Origin: Deroplatys truncata
Lineage: Eukaryota; Arthropoda; Insecta; Mantodea; Mantidae
Assembly: GCA_030765065.1 (NCBI GenBank)
Contig: CM060990.1
Coordinates: 11,159,501 to 11,223,500, forward strand
Length of the DNA stretch: 64,000 nucleotides
Direction of reading: 5' to 3'
Shown: one piece after another, positions 36,162 to 48,065 of the stretch
How positions within the stretch are numbered: position 1 is the stretch's first letter
How the letters are laid out: every line of letters starts with the position of its first letter
Translations under genes and position numbers: made by a program
Notes under the pieces: generated by a model
Databases searched by the model: none
Told to the model about the DNA's origin: nothing
Seen by the model: only the letters and a program-made list of their open reading frames with translations

Positions 36162-36167
36162 TAGCCC
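36162..36167. repeat. Right target-site duplication of Polinton C
   Basis: TAGCCC immediately after the terminal CTATAACTACT, identical to 22,012-22,017. Confidence 0.8.
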
Positions 36168-36540
36168 AGTCACAGAGCAGCCTTAGGTTTAATTCCCGAT
36201 GTTGTGATTGTACCAATTTCTTAGCAGTTCTGAGTTTAGTCCAGTTACATAGGTGCCTTAAGTTCAATAATTGGTCCTATGACTGAACCAGTTTCTTAGC
36301 AGCCTGGGTTTAATCACTGATTGTGTGTTTTATACCAGGGCTTTAGCAGTTTAGATTTAACTCTGTGATTGTGCTAGTTCCTTAGCAGCACCAAATTTAA
36401 ACACTAGTTCTGTAACAGTACCAGTTCATAAGTAGCCACAGGTTTACTCACCATTTTAACGATTGTACCACTTTCTTAGCAATACCTTGGTTTAATCAGT
36501 AGTCCTAGAATTGTAATGTTTAATTGCTTTGAGATTGTAC
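36168..36540. repeat. 46-bp satellite, remainder
   Basis: About eight diverged units continue the array interrupted by element C; the first units match those directly left of the insertion. Confidence 0.75.
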
Positions 36541-36830
36541 CGGTTTCTTATCAGACCTCATCACCCTCTCAAGGTAACTGGTACAATCAGTGGTTCATAT
36601 TTCATAGCTATACAAAATGTGTAACAGTACCAAGTAGCACACCGGTCCTAACACTAGGAGAGCCAGGAGCATGTGGCAAGTCGTTAACCGATACATTTGA
36701 CAGGTGGTCCTTGGTAGCAGCTTTGCGGATGCATATACGATTACTTGGATCGTTCTGTTAACTTGACAGTATGTGATTATTTCGCATTATGAACGCATTT
36801 ACAATTTAAGAGCATCTTGTACCGATTTAG
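36541..36830. other. Unassigned DNA beyond the satellite
   Basis: Decaying satellite-like words (CTGGTACAATCAGTGG) pass into sequence that I cannot assign. Confidence 0.35.
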
Positions 36831-36839
36831 ACCATCACT

Positions 36840-37960
36840 TAGCTGCTCCTTCCTCGCGACCAATGGAAGAAACTCCCGGTCTTTCCATCTCGGATATGGG
36901 CGGCCAACTCTGCTTTTCCGTCTTCCATTGTACTCTCAACACTTTCTTCGTATTCTGGAGTGTTCAATTCGTTTAAATTTTCTTTCCAGTTGTTTCTATT
37001 TTCCACAATTAGTCCTTTCATCTAAAAATATTTAACTCTTCCCTAATTTTCCCCCCTTCTTTTTAGCCGTTTACTATATCCCCAGACAGCCCTCAGGAAT
37101 TTCGTGCCAGCTGCTTCTATTACGTTTTCCTGTTGTTTTTCTTTCAGTGTGCACATCTTGGAGCCGTATAGAAACATTGGAATGGCCATTGCTTCATGAG
37201 TATCTCTTTCCTTGGCTTTTTATTTTAATTTCTTCTTATACGAGTACAGCAGTACAGTACGTTTATTTATATCGCTTTAATTTTGTGTATAAATCTGCGT
37301 ATCCTTCGAGTGTAATATTGCATCGTAAATAATTAAAGTTCACTTGTTCGATTATTTTATTATTGATTACAACTTCTGATCTTACGAATTCATTGCCATT
37401 ACTTTTGTTTTATTTACAGATAGAAACAAATTATACGTATTTATTATCTGGCTCAGTATACACACTGATTTCTGCATTTCCTCTTCCGATCTTGCAATTA
37501 TCACTTCATCTCCATATAAAACATTCCTTGTTAACTGATTACTTTTTATCTGGAGCTGCCTCTCTTTTATGGCTTTGTGCATATCACACTTATTAATTAG
37601 CACCGGTGATATTGGGCAACGTTTCCATATACCTTTATTTATTTCTAGGGACTACGAGTCTAATGAGTTTGTGTTAATGTTTATACCTTTATTTCGGTAT
37701 ATGCTTTGAACTACTCTTATTAGGTGCGCTTAAATTCCCATTTCTTTCATTATATACCATAATTTATTTCTCAGTGCCATGTCAAAGACTTTATAGTAAT
37801 CCACAAAATAAGAAGCGTGTCTCTTTGCTTCTCTGTTAATTGTTGAATTGTAAAAATACTATCCAAACAAGATCTGAAACCATTTTGCTCTTCAATTAGC
37901 AATGACTCACTTATCACACTAAGACTACTACGACAATTTTCGCATGTATATGTACAATTA
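36840..37960 (-). pseudogene. Non-LTR retrotransposon reverse transcriptase relic
   Basis: Reading the minus strand from about 37,960, pieces of a LINE-type reverse transcriptase follow in order with stops and frame changes. First is an EEQNGFR-like block (fingers/palm), then a VFDMALRNKLW-like block, and then NVLYGDEVIIARSEEEMQ (within 37,382-37,603), where the family's YADD catalytic box reads YGDE. The region ends with SVNKTKVMAMNS. Downstream is a thumb-like FLRAVWGYSKR and a WKENLNELNTPEYEES tail (about 36,840-37,150). Neither an endonuclease domain nor a poly(A) end is visible. Clade assignment is uncertain; the wording resembles arthropod Jockey/I-group or related elements. Confidence 0.7.
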
Positions 37961-39028
37961 AAGATAAATGTAATGATTTATTAATGTAAATTACTATAGT
38001 TTCTAACTTAACAGTGTCCATGGTTGGTAACTGTACACATGGTGCGCCTGGTGTGAGAATACAATTCTAGCTGTGACGTCAGCAGTAATCGCGTCCACCT
38101 CCGTTAGTAGCAGTGAAATAACAGCATAAAAAGCAATAATTTGTTCGAGCACTCAAGTAACATCTTTTTTCAGCACAAGTAAACAAGTATTTTTCGAGCA
38201 GATGAAAATTATTATAAATGTAGGTAAACTTATTTTTTCGAATAGGGTACACGAACATATTTAGAACAGCAGCAAACAATTATTTCTGGAACGAAACAAT
38301 TGCACATAATGACCATAGTGTTTCAAGAACTAAACTTGTAATACAGTAATTCATTTTCAGGTACATATGACTTTTGCACTCATAAAAGATTTAAAAAGAG
38401 TTAATTACTTTCGCACAGATGTTAAAGATATTTATATATTAATGCGATAAACAAAGGAAGCGAGTGAACTTGTTTAGTACGTTTCTGTCCCACTTTGCCG
38501 CCACGTGAGGAAGACTGCATTTCACGGTCGCTGCAGTACACGTGAAAATAGTGACATAACCGTCCTACCAGCGCTCCGCGTGATCAATAAAGGAAGTTAG
38601 CAATGTCCTTCGAAGTTACGTCACAGTTGCACGTGTTCAGGCACGTGAGTTTCGGGAAGTTCCGGTCACGACCCAACATGCACCACGTTTTGGATGTCCA
38701 ACACAAGGTATTAGGGTTACGAGAGGTCAAATTGGGGGAACTAACTTCTGTCACTACAGAAACGGCACGTGCAATAGAAATGTTTCTCGACTTCAAATGG
38801 AAGAGGTAGCCTTGAGAGGGTGATCGCACGAAGCATCTGTATTAAACGAAATTTATGTGAAGGACATGGCGGAAAATGTCGATAGCTCGCGGTGTTTGAA
38901 CAATTACTCATTTCCCCAAGATACTTTCTATGAATACACAATATCCCTATTTTCTACTGGTTGTTAGCAAAGAAATTCACTGTACATAAATTCATATTTT
39001 CCTTCTAAATCTTAAAATTGCGAGTTTG
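37961..39028. other. Unassigned DNA
   Basis: Short overlapping frames on both strands around 38,580-38,940 have no family signature. No RNA gene or element end recognised. Confidence 0.35.
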
Positions 39029-40365
39029 AAGTCCACCAACAAACTTCAGGGAGCGATTCCTGACGAAAATGGAGCACACAAGTTCATATCACCGTATACG
39101 GAAATGTATAGTTTCCACGGTAGATGGCACCGAAGAACAAAGAGCCCTGGCACACAGTAAATGGTTCGAATCCAATCCATGTCACAGCAGATGTTTAAAG
39201 TGGCCTCCATGGAATACAATGCACGTCGCATCATAGATTGCCTCACTCGTTCTAATGTTCCGGGCTGTGTCCGAATGTTGTCACGGGCTACGTGGACCCT
39301 ACGTTGAAGGGTCCGAACATCAAAAACATGTTCGCCGTACACATTGCTTTTCAGATGCCCCCACAAGTAAAAGTCAAGGGGGTTTAAGTCCGGTGATCGA
39401 GCTGGCCATGCAACAGGGCCTTCACGACCTATCCAACGTCTGGGGAAGATGATGTTGAGGTGTCGGCGATCGTTAATGCGGAAGTGGGCTGGCGCTCCAT
39501 CGTGCTGCAGCCACATTGCCTGTAGTATTGCCAAAGGCAAATTCTCCAGAAATGGAAGCAGAGTGTTTTGCAGCAAGTCCAGATACGGTTCTCCGTTCAG
39601 GCGTTGTGCAAGAAGAACTGGTCCAAGTAGGGGGTCGCCAGTAATTCCTGCCCAAACATTGATGCTGAACCGCTGCCGATGTGACACTTCTACCATTCTG
39701 TAGCCCACAGATGATGCATGCGATTATGCTTGTTAATGACACCATCTCTACCAATGGCCACTTCATCGGCGAATAGGACTGAAGACAAAATACCCATAAT
39801 GGTGATGAAGTGTTGCACAAACCAGCGACAGAATCTTTCCCGTGGAGGAAACTCCGCCGGTGATAGGGATGATAGCGCTTGTCATGTAGGATACCGATAA
39901 CCGTACTTTGGCTTCTACCTTGTTGGCGGGCCAATTGCCTGGTTGTTCTCAATATCGTGGAGAACATGTTGCTCCACATTTGGTGTCCGCACAGCCCGCA
40001 GCAGCCCTCAACGTTCGTCTGTCTCAAGGGACCCATGCTCACACGGACGCCGAAAAACGGCTCCAAATGTTGTGTGATGTGGGTGGTGTTGTCTGTCAAG
40101 GTGCGTGGCTCGGTTCCTCCGTGCTGCCTCTTGACCATACACCAACACCATCTCGACTTGTTCCTGGAATGAATACTGGACCATTGTGCTTCAACGTTGC
40201 CTAAATCACAATGTCTGCAACACACAAACAGCACACTGCGAGACATGAGAGAATGCGGTCAGTGCCATCTACCGTGGAAACTGTGCATTTCCGGATACAA
40301 GGTGATATGAACTTTTGTGCTCCATTTCCCTTCCAGAATCACCCCCGAATTTTGTTGGTGGACTT
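39029..40365 (-). mobile_element. DD41D mariner-like transposon with 95-bp terminal inverted repeats
   Basis: The left end (from AAGTCCACCAAC at 39,029) and the complement of the right end (to GTTGGTGGACTT at 40,365) match over about 95 bp, through GGAGCACA, AAGTTCATATCACC and AGTTTCCACGGTAGATGGCAC. The 1.34-kb length fits a single-gene Tc1/mariner transposon. The expected TA duplication is not clear on the left side. Confidence 0.8.
39046..40210 (-). pseudogene. Mariner-superfamily transposase, DD41D type, frameshifted
   Basis: Three minus-strand frames carry consecutive parts. The first has an N-terminal helix-turn-helix (RQLARQQGRSQSTVIGIL, near 39,900). The second holds the first catalytic Asp in LFADEVAIGRDG (near 39,760). 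The third is the long frame 39,708-39,046, with FSINVWAGITGDPLLGPV, the second Asp in QHDGAPAHF and the third in SPDLNPLDFYLWGH. Exactly 41 residues lie between the second and third Asp, the spacing reported for the DD41D (rosa/VISITOR) group of IS630-Tc1-mariner. At least two frame breaks make it inactive as it stands. Confidence 0.8.
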
Positions 40366-40445
40366 AAAATCCACCCAGTATTTATCAAAAAATATATTTT
40401 GCGAGCACTGACGGCTGATCACAGGGGACAAGGGTGGTCAGGCCC

Positions 40446-43400
40446 CCTCACTTTTCTGTAGTAGTAGTAGACGCCATAGTAGGAGTTTAGTACTTGTAAT
40501 GGTAATTGTTGTAGAGGTAATAATAGTAGTCGTCGTAGTAATAGCAGTAGTCGTAGTAGTAACAGTAAAAGTCGTAGTAATAATAGTAGTAGTCGTAGTA
40601 GTAATAGCAGTAGTCGTAGTAGTAATAGCAGTAGTCGTAGTAGTAACGGCAATAGTCGTAGTAGTAACAGTAATAGTCGTAGTAGTAATAGTAGTCGTAG
40701 TAGTAGTAGTAGTAATAGCAGTAGTACTAGTAATAGCATTAGTCGCAGTAGTAACGGTAATAGTCGTAATAGTAGTAGTCGTAGTAGTAACAGTAATAGT
40801 TGTAGTAGTAATAGCAGTAGTCGTAGTAGTAACAGTAAAAGTCATAGTAGTAATAGCAGTAGTCGTAGTAGTAATAGTAGTAGCCGTAATAGTGACAGTA
40901 ATAGTCGTATTAGTAATAGTATTACTCGTAATAGTAATAGTAGTAGCCGTAGTAGTATTCGTAGTAGAATTAGTAGACGTCTTAGGAATAATAGTAATAG
41001 TAGTTCATCGTAGTAAAAATGGTAGTCGTCGAAGTAGTAATAGCAGTCGTCGTAGGAGTAATAGCAGTAGTCATACTAGTAGTAATAATAGTCATCGTAG
41101 TAGTAATAGTAGCCCTCCTAGTAGTAATAGCAGTCGTCGTAGGAGAAATATAATAGTCGTAGTAGTAATAGCAGTACAAATAATAGTCGTAGCAGTAATA
41201 GCAGTAGTTGCAGTACTAATAGCAGTTATCGTAGTAGTAATGGTAGTCACCGTAGAAGTGATAGTAGCCCTCGTAGTTGTAATATTAGTCGTCGTAGGAG
41301 AAATAGTGGTAGTCGTAGTAGTAATACTAGTACAAATAGTAGTCGTAGTAGTAATAATAGCACAAGTCACAGTACTAATAGTAGTTATCGTAGTAGTAAT
41401 AGTAGTAGTCGTAGTAGTAATAGTGGTAATTATAGTAGTAATAGTAGTCATCGTAGTAGCAATAGCATTAGTCGTAGCAGTAATACTACTAATAGTAGTA
41501 GTCGTAGTAGTAATGGCAGTCCTTAATATAGCAATAGCAGGCGTTGTAGGAGTAATAATAGTAATCATAGTAGTAACAGTAGTCATCGCAGTAGTAATAG
41601 CAGTAGTCGCAGCAGTAATAATAGTAATAGTAGTAGTCCTACCAGTAATACTAGTAGTGGTAACAGCAATAGTCGTAGTAATAGTTATTGTATTAGAAGT
41701 AATATTAGTAGCTGTAGTATTAGTTATTGTACTAGAAATAATACTAGTAGCTGTAGCATTATTTCTTGTACTAGAATTAATAGTAGTGGCTGTATTAATA
41801 GTTCTTGTACCAAAAGTAATAGTACTAATGGTAGTATTAGTTATTATACTAGTAGTAATAGTAGTAGCGGTAGTAGTTATTACACTAGAAGTAATACTAG
41901 TAGCTATATTATTAGCTATTGTACTATAAGTATTAGTAGTAGTGGTAGTAATAGTTATTGTACTAGAAGTAATAGTAGTAGCGGTAGTAATAGTTATTGT
42001 ACTAGAAGTTATAGTAGTAGCGGTAGTAGTAGTTATGGTACTAGGAGTAATACTAGTAGCTGTAGAATTAGTTATTGTACTAGAATTAATAATAGTAGCT
42101 GTAATAATAGTTATTGTACCAAATGTAATAGTAGTAACGTTAGTATTAGTTATTGTACTAGAAGTAATAGTAGTAGCGGTAGTAGTTATAGTACTAGGAG
42201 TAATACTAGTAGGTGTAGTATTAGTTATTGTACTGGAAGTAGTAGTAGTAGCTGTAGTATTAGTTATTGTACTGGAAGTAACAGTAGTAGCTGTAGTGAT
42301 AGTTGTTTTACTAGAAGTAATAGTAGTAGCTGTAGTATTAGTTATTGAACTGGAAGTAATAGTAGTAGCTGTAGTATTATTTGTTGTACTAGAAGTAATA
42401 GTAGTAGCTGTAGTATTAGTTATTGTACTGGAAGTAATAGTAGTAGCTGTAGTAATAGTTATTGTACCAAAAGTAATAGTATTAACGCCAATATATTACT
42501 TATTATACTAGAATAAATACTAGTTGCCGTATTATTAGTTATTGTACTAGAAGTGATAGTAGTTGCGGTAGCAGTAGTTATTGTACTAGTAGTAATAGTA
42601 GTAGCGGTAGCAGTAGTTATTGTACTAGTAGTAATAGTAGTAGCGGTAGTAGTTATTGCACTAAAAGTAATACTAATAGCTGTATTATTAATTATTGTAG
42701 TAGAAGTAATATTATTAGCGGTAGTAGTAGTTATTGTACTAGAAGTAATAGTTGTACCGGTAGTAATAGTTATTGTACTAGAAATAATAGTAGTAGCGGT
42801 GGTATTAGTTATTGTACTAGAAGTAATAGTAGTAGCGGTAGTAGTAGTTATAGTACTAGAAGTAATACTAGCAGCAGAAGTATTAGTTATTGTACTAGGA
42901 ATAATAGCAGTAGCTGTATTAATTGTTATTGTACCAAATGTAACGGTATTAACGGCAATATTACTTATTATACTAGAATAATTAGTAGTAGCCATAGCAT
43001 TAGTTATTGTACTAGGTTTAATAGTAGTAGCTGTAGTATTAGTTATTGTACTAGGATTAATAGTAGTAGCTGTAGTAATAGTTATTGTACCAAAAGTAAT
43101 AGAATTGACGCCAGTATTGCTTATTATACCAGAATTAGTAGTAGTAGCCGTAGTATTAGTTATTGTACTAGAAGTGATAGTAGTTGCGGTAGCAGTAGTT
43201 ATTGTACTAGTAGTAATAGTAGTAGCGGTAGTAGTTTTTGTACTAAAAGTAATACAAATAGCTGTATTATTAATTATTGTATTAGAAGTAATATTAGTAG
43301 TAGTAGTTATTGTACTAGAAGTAATAGTAGTACCGGTAGTAGTAGTTATTGTACTAGAAGTAATAGTAGTAGCGGTGGTATTAGTTATTGTACTAGAAGT

Positions 43401-45176
43401 AATAGTAGTAGCGGTAGTAGTAGTTACAGTATTAGGAGTAATACTAGCAGCTGTAGTATTAGTTATTGTACTATGATTAATAGTAGTAGCTATATTAATT
43501 GTTATTGTACCAAATGTAATAGTAGCAACGTTAGTATTCGTTATTGTACTAGAAGTAATAGTAGTTGCTGTAGTAATAGTTATTGTCCTAAAAGTAATAG
43601 TAGTAGCGGTAGTTATTATACTAGTAGTAATAGTAGTAGCGGTAGTTATTGTACTAGAAGTAATAGTAGTAGCGGTAGTTATTGTACTAGAAGTATTAGT
43701 AGTACCGGTAGTAGTAGTAGTTATTGTACAAGAAGTAATAGTAGTACCGGTAGTAGTAGTTATTGTATTAGAAGTAATAGTAGTAGCTGTAGTTATTGTA
43801 CTTGAAACAATTGTAGTAGCGATAGTTATTGTACTAGTAGTAATAGTAGTACCGGTAGTAGTTATTGTACTAGTAGTAATAGTAGTAGCGGCAGTTATTG
43901 TACTAGAAGTGATAGCAGTAGAGGTAGTAGTAGTTATTGTACTAGAAGTAATAGCTGTAGCAGTAGTTATTGTACTACTAGTAATAGTAATAGTAATAGT
44001 AGTAGCGGTAGTGATCGTACTAGTAGTAATAGTAGTAGCGGTAGTTACTGTATTAAAAGTAATAGTAGTAGCGGTAGTAGTAGTTGTTATTGTACTAGAA
44101 GTAATAGTAATAGCGGTAGTTATTGTACTAGAAGTAAAAGTAGTAGCGGTAGTTATTTAACTAGTAGTAATAGTAGTAGCGGTAATTATTGTACTAGAGG
44201 TAATAGTAGTAGCTGTGGTACTAGTTATTGTACTAAATTAATACTAGTAGCGGTAGAATTAGTTGTTGTACTAGAAGTAATAGTAGTAGCTGTAGTATTA
44301 GTTATTGTACTGGATGTAATAGTAGTACCTGTATTAATAGTATTTGTACCAAATGTATTAGTAGTAATGGTAGTACTAGTTAGTATACTAGAAGTAATAG
44401 TAGTAGCTGTAGTATTAGTTATTGTACTAAAAGTAATAGTAGTAACGGTAGTAGTAGTTATCGCACCGTCGGTAATGGTAGTATTTGTAGTAGCAATAGT
44501 AGTAGTAATAGTAGTAGTAGTAGTGGTAGTAGTAGTGGTAGTAGTAGTAGTGGTGGTAGTAGTAGTAGTGGTAGTAGTAGTAATAGTAGTAGTAGTGGTA
44601 GTAGTAGTGGTAGTAGTAGTGGTAGTAGTAGTAGTGGTAGTAGTAGTGGTAGTAGTAGTGGTAGTAGTAGTGATAGTAGTAGTGGTAGTAGTAGCAGTGG
44701 TAGTAGTAGTAGTAGTGGTAGTAGTAGTAGTGGTGGTAGTAGTAGTAATGGTAGTAGTAGTGGTAGTAGTAGTGGTAGTAGTAGTAATGGTAGTAGTAGC
44801 GGTAGTAGTAGTAGTAGTAGTGGTAGTAGTAGTGGTGGTAGTAGTAGTAGTGGTAGTAGTAGTGGTAGTAGTAGTAGTAGTGGTAGTAGTAGTGGTAGTA
44901 GTAGTAGTGGTAGTAGTAGTGTTAGTAGTAGTGGTAGTAGTGGTAGTAGTAGTGGTAGCAGTAGTAGTGGTAGTAGTAGTGGTAGTAGTAGTAGTAGTGG
45001 TACTAGTAGTGGTAGTAGTAGTAGTAGTGGTAGTACTAGTGGTAGTAGTAGTAGTAGTAGTGGTAGTACTAGTGGTAGTAGTGGTAGTAGTAGTAGTGGT
45101 AGTAGTAGTGGTAGTAGTAGTGGTAGTAGTAGTAGTGGTAGTAGTAGTAGTAGTGGTAGTAGTAGTAGTAGTAGTG

Positions 45177-45208
<32 letters not shown>

Positions 45209-45263
45209 GGTAGTAGTAGTGGTAGTAGTAGTAGTGGTAGTAGTAGTAGTTGTATAAGTAGTG

Positions 45264-45353
<90 letters not shown>

Positions 45354-45403
45354 ATAGTAGTAGTGGTAGTAGTAGTAGCAGTAGTAGTAGTAGTATTCGT
45401 CAT
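40446..45403. repeat. AGT-rich satellite domain (5 kb)
   Basis: Three zones. 40,446-41,680 is irregular TAGTAGTCGTAG-type sequence. 41,680-44,480 has units of about 45-51 bp containing TTATTGTACTAGAAGTAATA and GTAGTAGCGG. 44,480-45,403 is almost pure AGTAGTGGT/AGT with hardly any C on the plus strand. The long plus-strand valine-rich and minus-strand threonine-rich frames (up to 476 codons) follow from GTA/ACT codons and are not called as genes. Confidence 0.9.
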
Positions 45404-45459
45404 TAATTTCACAATAAACGATGTGCAATAATGGCATCTAGCGCGAAAGATATGAGCTT
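45404..45459. other. Boundary of the AGT satellite
   Basis: Sequence complexity returns abruptly at CATTAATTTCACAATAAACG; no feature recognised. Confidence 0.4.
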
Positions 45460-45792
45460 GTGTTATTTCGTCTCAATCGCTTGTTGTGCTCTCAAGGAAA
45501 CGTTAGACAGGAAGTCTATGTGAATGGCGTGAATGCGGCGCGGAGGCCAGATACCTGCCGGGCCGTCTATAGGCGCTGTTGTTATGGTTACCATTACATC
45601 ACTGTTGTTCTCCGTACCGTGGAAGGCCAGTTATTACGGTGCCACCCTCTAGATTTCGCTTTAGTTGTGGTCTCGCGCATTGTTAACATGAATGAAGCTC
45701 GACCTGATACAAGTACTGATATTAATGCTTTGGAGCGAGAACGTCATTACTTCCTAGCAGAAGGTTTCGTTCTCGAGAAGATATCAAACTGA
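45460..45792 (+). CDS. Hypothetical ORF, 110 codons, possibly a fragment of a gene or element
   Basis: A frame of normal composition between satellite and SINE, unlike the repeat-derived frames around it. It contains VRQEVYVNGVNAARRPDT and ERERHYFLAEGFVLEK segments. The track start at 45,460 is not an ATG, so the real start is unknown. A second frame (45,829-46,032) follows after an AT-rich gap that ends in TATTTTTAG, a possible splice acceptor, so the two could be exons of one gene or retrogene. I do not recognise either, and a spurious frame cannot be excluded. Confidence 0.25.
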   Translation: MLFRLNRLLCSQGNVRQEVYVNGVNAARRPDTCRAVYRRCCYGYHYITVVLRTVEGQLLRCHPLDFALVVVSRIVNMNEARPDTSTDINALERERHYFLAEGFVLEKISN

Positions 45793-45828
45793 CAACATAA
45801 TATTTTTAGGAAAGAGTGTCAAACGCCG

Positions 45829-46032
45829 GTGTTACACCTTCTTCAGAAGGATAAGTTTGTAAGGCGGGCATTCTACAGTTCATGGTATGAGCGGCACAAA
45901 CGTTATCTGTTAGCACTACAAAAGGGATATTATTTTGCTGGCTATAATTGCACTCAAGCACAAGTAAACCGTAGTGACTTTGAGGGTTTCGACGATCTGA
46001 AGAGTCTGTCTAGAGGTTTACGCTACTTCTAA
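45829..46032 (+). CDS. Hypothetical ORF, 67 codons, following 45,460-45,792
   Basis: Basic and aromatic-rich, with KDKFVRRAFYSSWYERHKRY and GYYFAGYNCTQAQ. An upstream in-frame stretch begins after the TATTTTTAG at about 45,808. It ends at a TAA at 46,030. Relation to the preceding frame and function are unknown. Confidence 0.25.
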   Translation: MLHLLQKDKFVRRAFYSSWYERHKRYLLALQKGYYFAGYNCTQAQVNRSDFEGFDDLKSLSRGLRYF

Positions 46033-46226
46033 ATATAATCGAAGAAGCTTTATTAACAATTTAAGGAAGTATCCAATAGAGGTGTACAGTTTTCGATCTA
46101 TTATGCCATAGCTTGGGGATCATCACGAGATCTTATCTGGCATGAAGGGAGTTAGTACTTTATGTTTTCAACTCTCCCCTATATCCTCAGCAGTTCGGTC
46201 CGGGCTGTGATAGGGCTACAGGACCT

Positions 46227-46527
46227 AAAACTAAATTGAATTGAGTTTTATTTATGGACGCTCTTTAACTACTATGGTCCTTAGCGCCCCATTTTATATT
46301 GGGCGTGAAAGACCGGTAATTTTGCTCAAAGGCCTCTTTATCAGGCTTGAGGTTCTTTTACGTACCGTTAATCTACGACACGGGACCACCGGCTTTAATT
46401 CCCTTCCGAAGGAAGCCATGCTAAGGATTTTTACGATCGAAAAAATCCATCGCCCACCGCCGGGTTTGTACCCGTGACTTCGGGAACTAGAGGCTAGCAC
46501 GGTAACCACTACACCACGAAGGACTAT
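46227..46527 (-). mobile_element. tRNA-derived SINE, copy 2
   Basis: Same family as 655-943. On the minus strand the head has a GTAGTGGTTACC A-box region and a CGGGTACAAACC B-box region, followed by the body with GGCGATGGATTTTTTCGAT. Flanks GCTACAGGACCT (46,215-46,226) and GCTACGGGACCT (46,528-46,539) form a 12-bp target duplication with one mismatch. Confidence 0.85.
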
Positions 46528-46539
46528 GCTACGGGACCT

Positions 46540-47146
46540 GGAACCTTGCTGCGCACATACATCGAATAAAACGATCCTTACTTTGGAGATGCATTAGGAG
46601 TTAAATGAAGCACAAACATTCATATTATATTTTCATGCTAGCTTAATATAGGCCATGACATATTGTGGAAACTCTTTAATAGCTAGCATGATGTCTTTCT
46701 TAATGATTTTTGATAGCATTTTCGATGTCTTGAAATAGTTTTCCAGAATTTTGCGGTTTTACTTCACCAGATTTTGTTCCTCGTTCTCTCATTTTTGTGT
46801 ATTTTCTGACATTGTTATGTTTTTGACATATTGGGATGTTTAAACTTTACTTTAATGTAAATGTTTCTATCCTTTACATATTTTCATTCTTACATGTTTT
46901 CGACTCTTTTTATTATATTTCATCCAGTTTTGGATGTCTTAGTGATAGAACACCTTCTATGGGAATGCTCATTATTAAATGGCAGCGCAGCGTATTCAAG
47001 GTGAGAATTAAAAACTGAAAATATTGACGAATAGATAATTATGGGAGAATAATAAAAAACACTTGTTGTTTGTGCGCTTTGTTAGAATCATATATTTTGA
47101 ACAGCTCTAAGCACAAGTATATAAGACTGTCAACAACAACAACCAC

Positions 47147-47215
<69 letters not shown>

Positions 47216-48051
47216 GTCGAAAAAGTTTGTTTGACGTGATGGTTGAAATAATTCTAATGAAAACTTTCCGAACAGTTACAAAGTGGTAACGTTTTATTAT
47301 TTATGAAAACAAAGTAAATCTACTAGTGATAAGCATTAGGATGTCGTATCGTAAGGGCACGCATGAAATGACACTTAGCCAACAGTATGAGAGACAGGTT
47401 TCCCAATTCCGCCTCTACGCCTTCAGGTAAGACAGATGCTTCTTGACCAGCCCAGCATTGAGGAATTGGCCCGCTGAAAACCTAACTGTTGGGGCAGGCA
47501 GGTGCAAGCAATAAAAATCACACAAATGTACACCTCTACTTTCCAAACAAGTATTTAGTGTTTCAGACAGGGGCGAACTTAGCTACTTAGTGCCTTCAAG
47601 TAGGGAAAAATATTTGCACCCCTTTATCTCTACTTGAATGCCCCACCAAGTAACCTACAATAAACATTGCCAAACGCGTGTCAGGCAAGGAGAGGTTTAT
47701 GGCACGCTTTCTTTGGTGCAAATTCATCGATTCCAAGAATATGTAAGAATTGATGCAGAGGACAACAAGGCTGTTGACTCCATCTTGTCACGTAGATGAT
47801 TAAATCATTCTAGTCTCTTAGGCAGGCCGAACAATTGCTTGCAGCGTTTCACAATATTAATGTAATTTCTAAATTAGGAAACATTTCCTAAAAATGGTTT
47901 TCGAGCAACATACTATACAATGCTTAGAGAGGATATTTTTATTTCCTTGTTCCTCGTGTATCATTTAAAATCAATAATTTCATCACTCAAAGATTTTCTA
48001 AGTCGTCTTTGTAATGCTCTTGCAATGTTCTAACACAGTTTAATAGTTCAG
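46540..48051. other. Unassigned AT-rich DNA
   Basis: No coding frame above 60 codons with a signature. Contains a TAA microsatellite at about 47,147-47,213. Confidence 0.4.
47147..47213. repeat. TAA microsatellite
   Basis: More than 20 uninterrupted AAT/TAA units. Confidence 0.9.
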
Positions 48052-48065
48052 AGATATCTCTGCAG

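Noticed and set aside
22009-36170. An 8- to 10-bp target duplication (TTAGCCCA or longer) for element C, suggesting a hAT
   Set aside because: With termini AGTAG/CTACT the duplication resolves to exactly TAGCCC; the extra matches come from bases of the terminal repeat. The polymerase relic also fits Polintons, not hAT.
40499-45412. Valine-rich (476 codons) and threonine-rich (395 codons) open frames
   Set aside because: They are direct readings of AGT/ACT trinucleotide-like satellite with no start context or domain.
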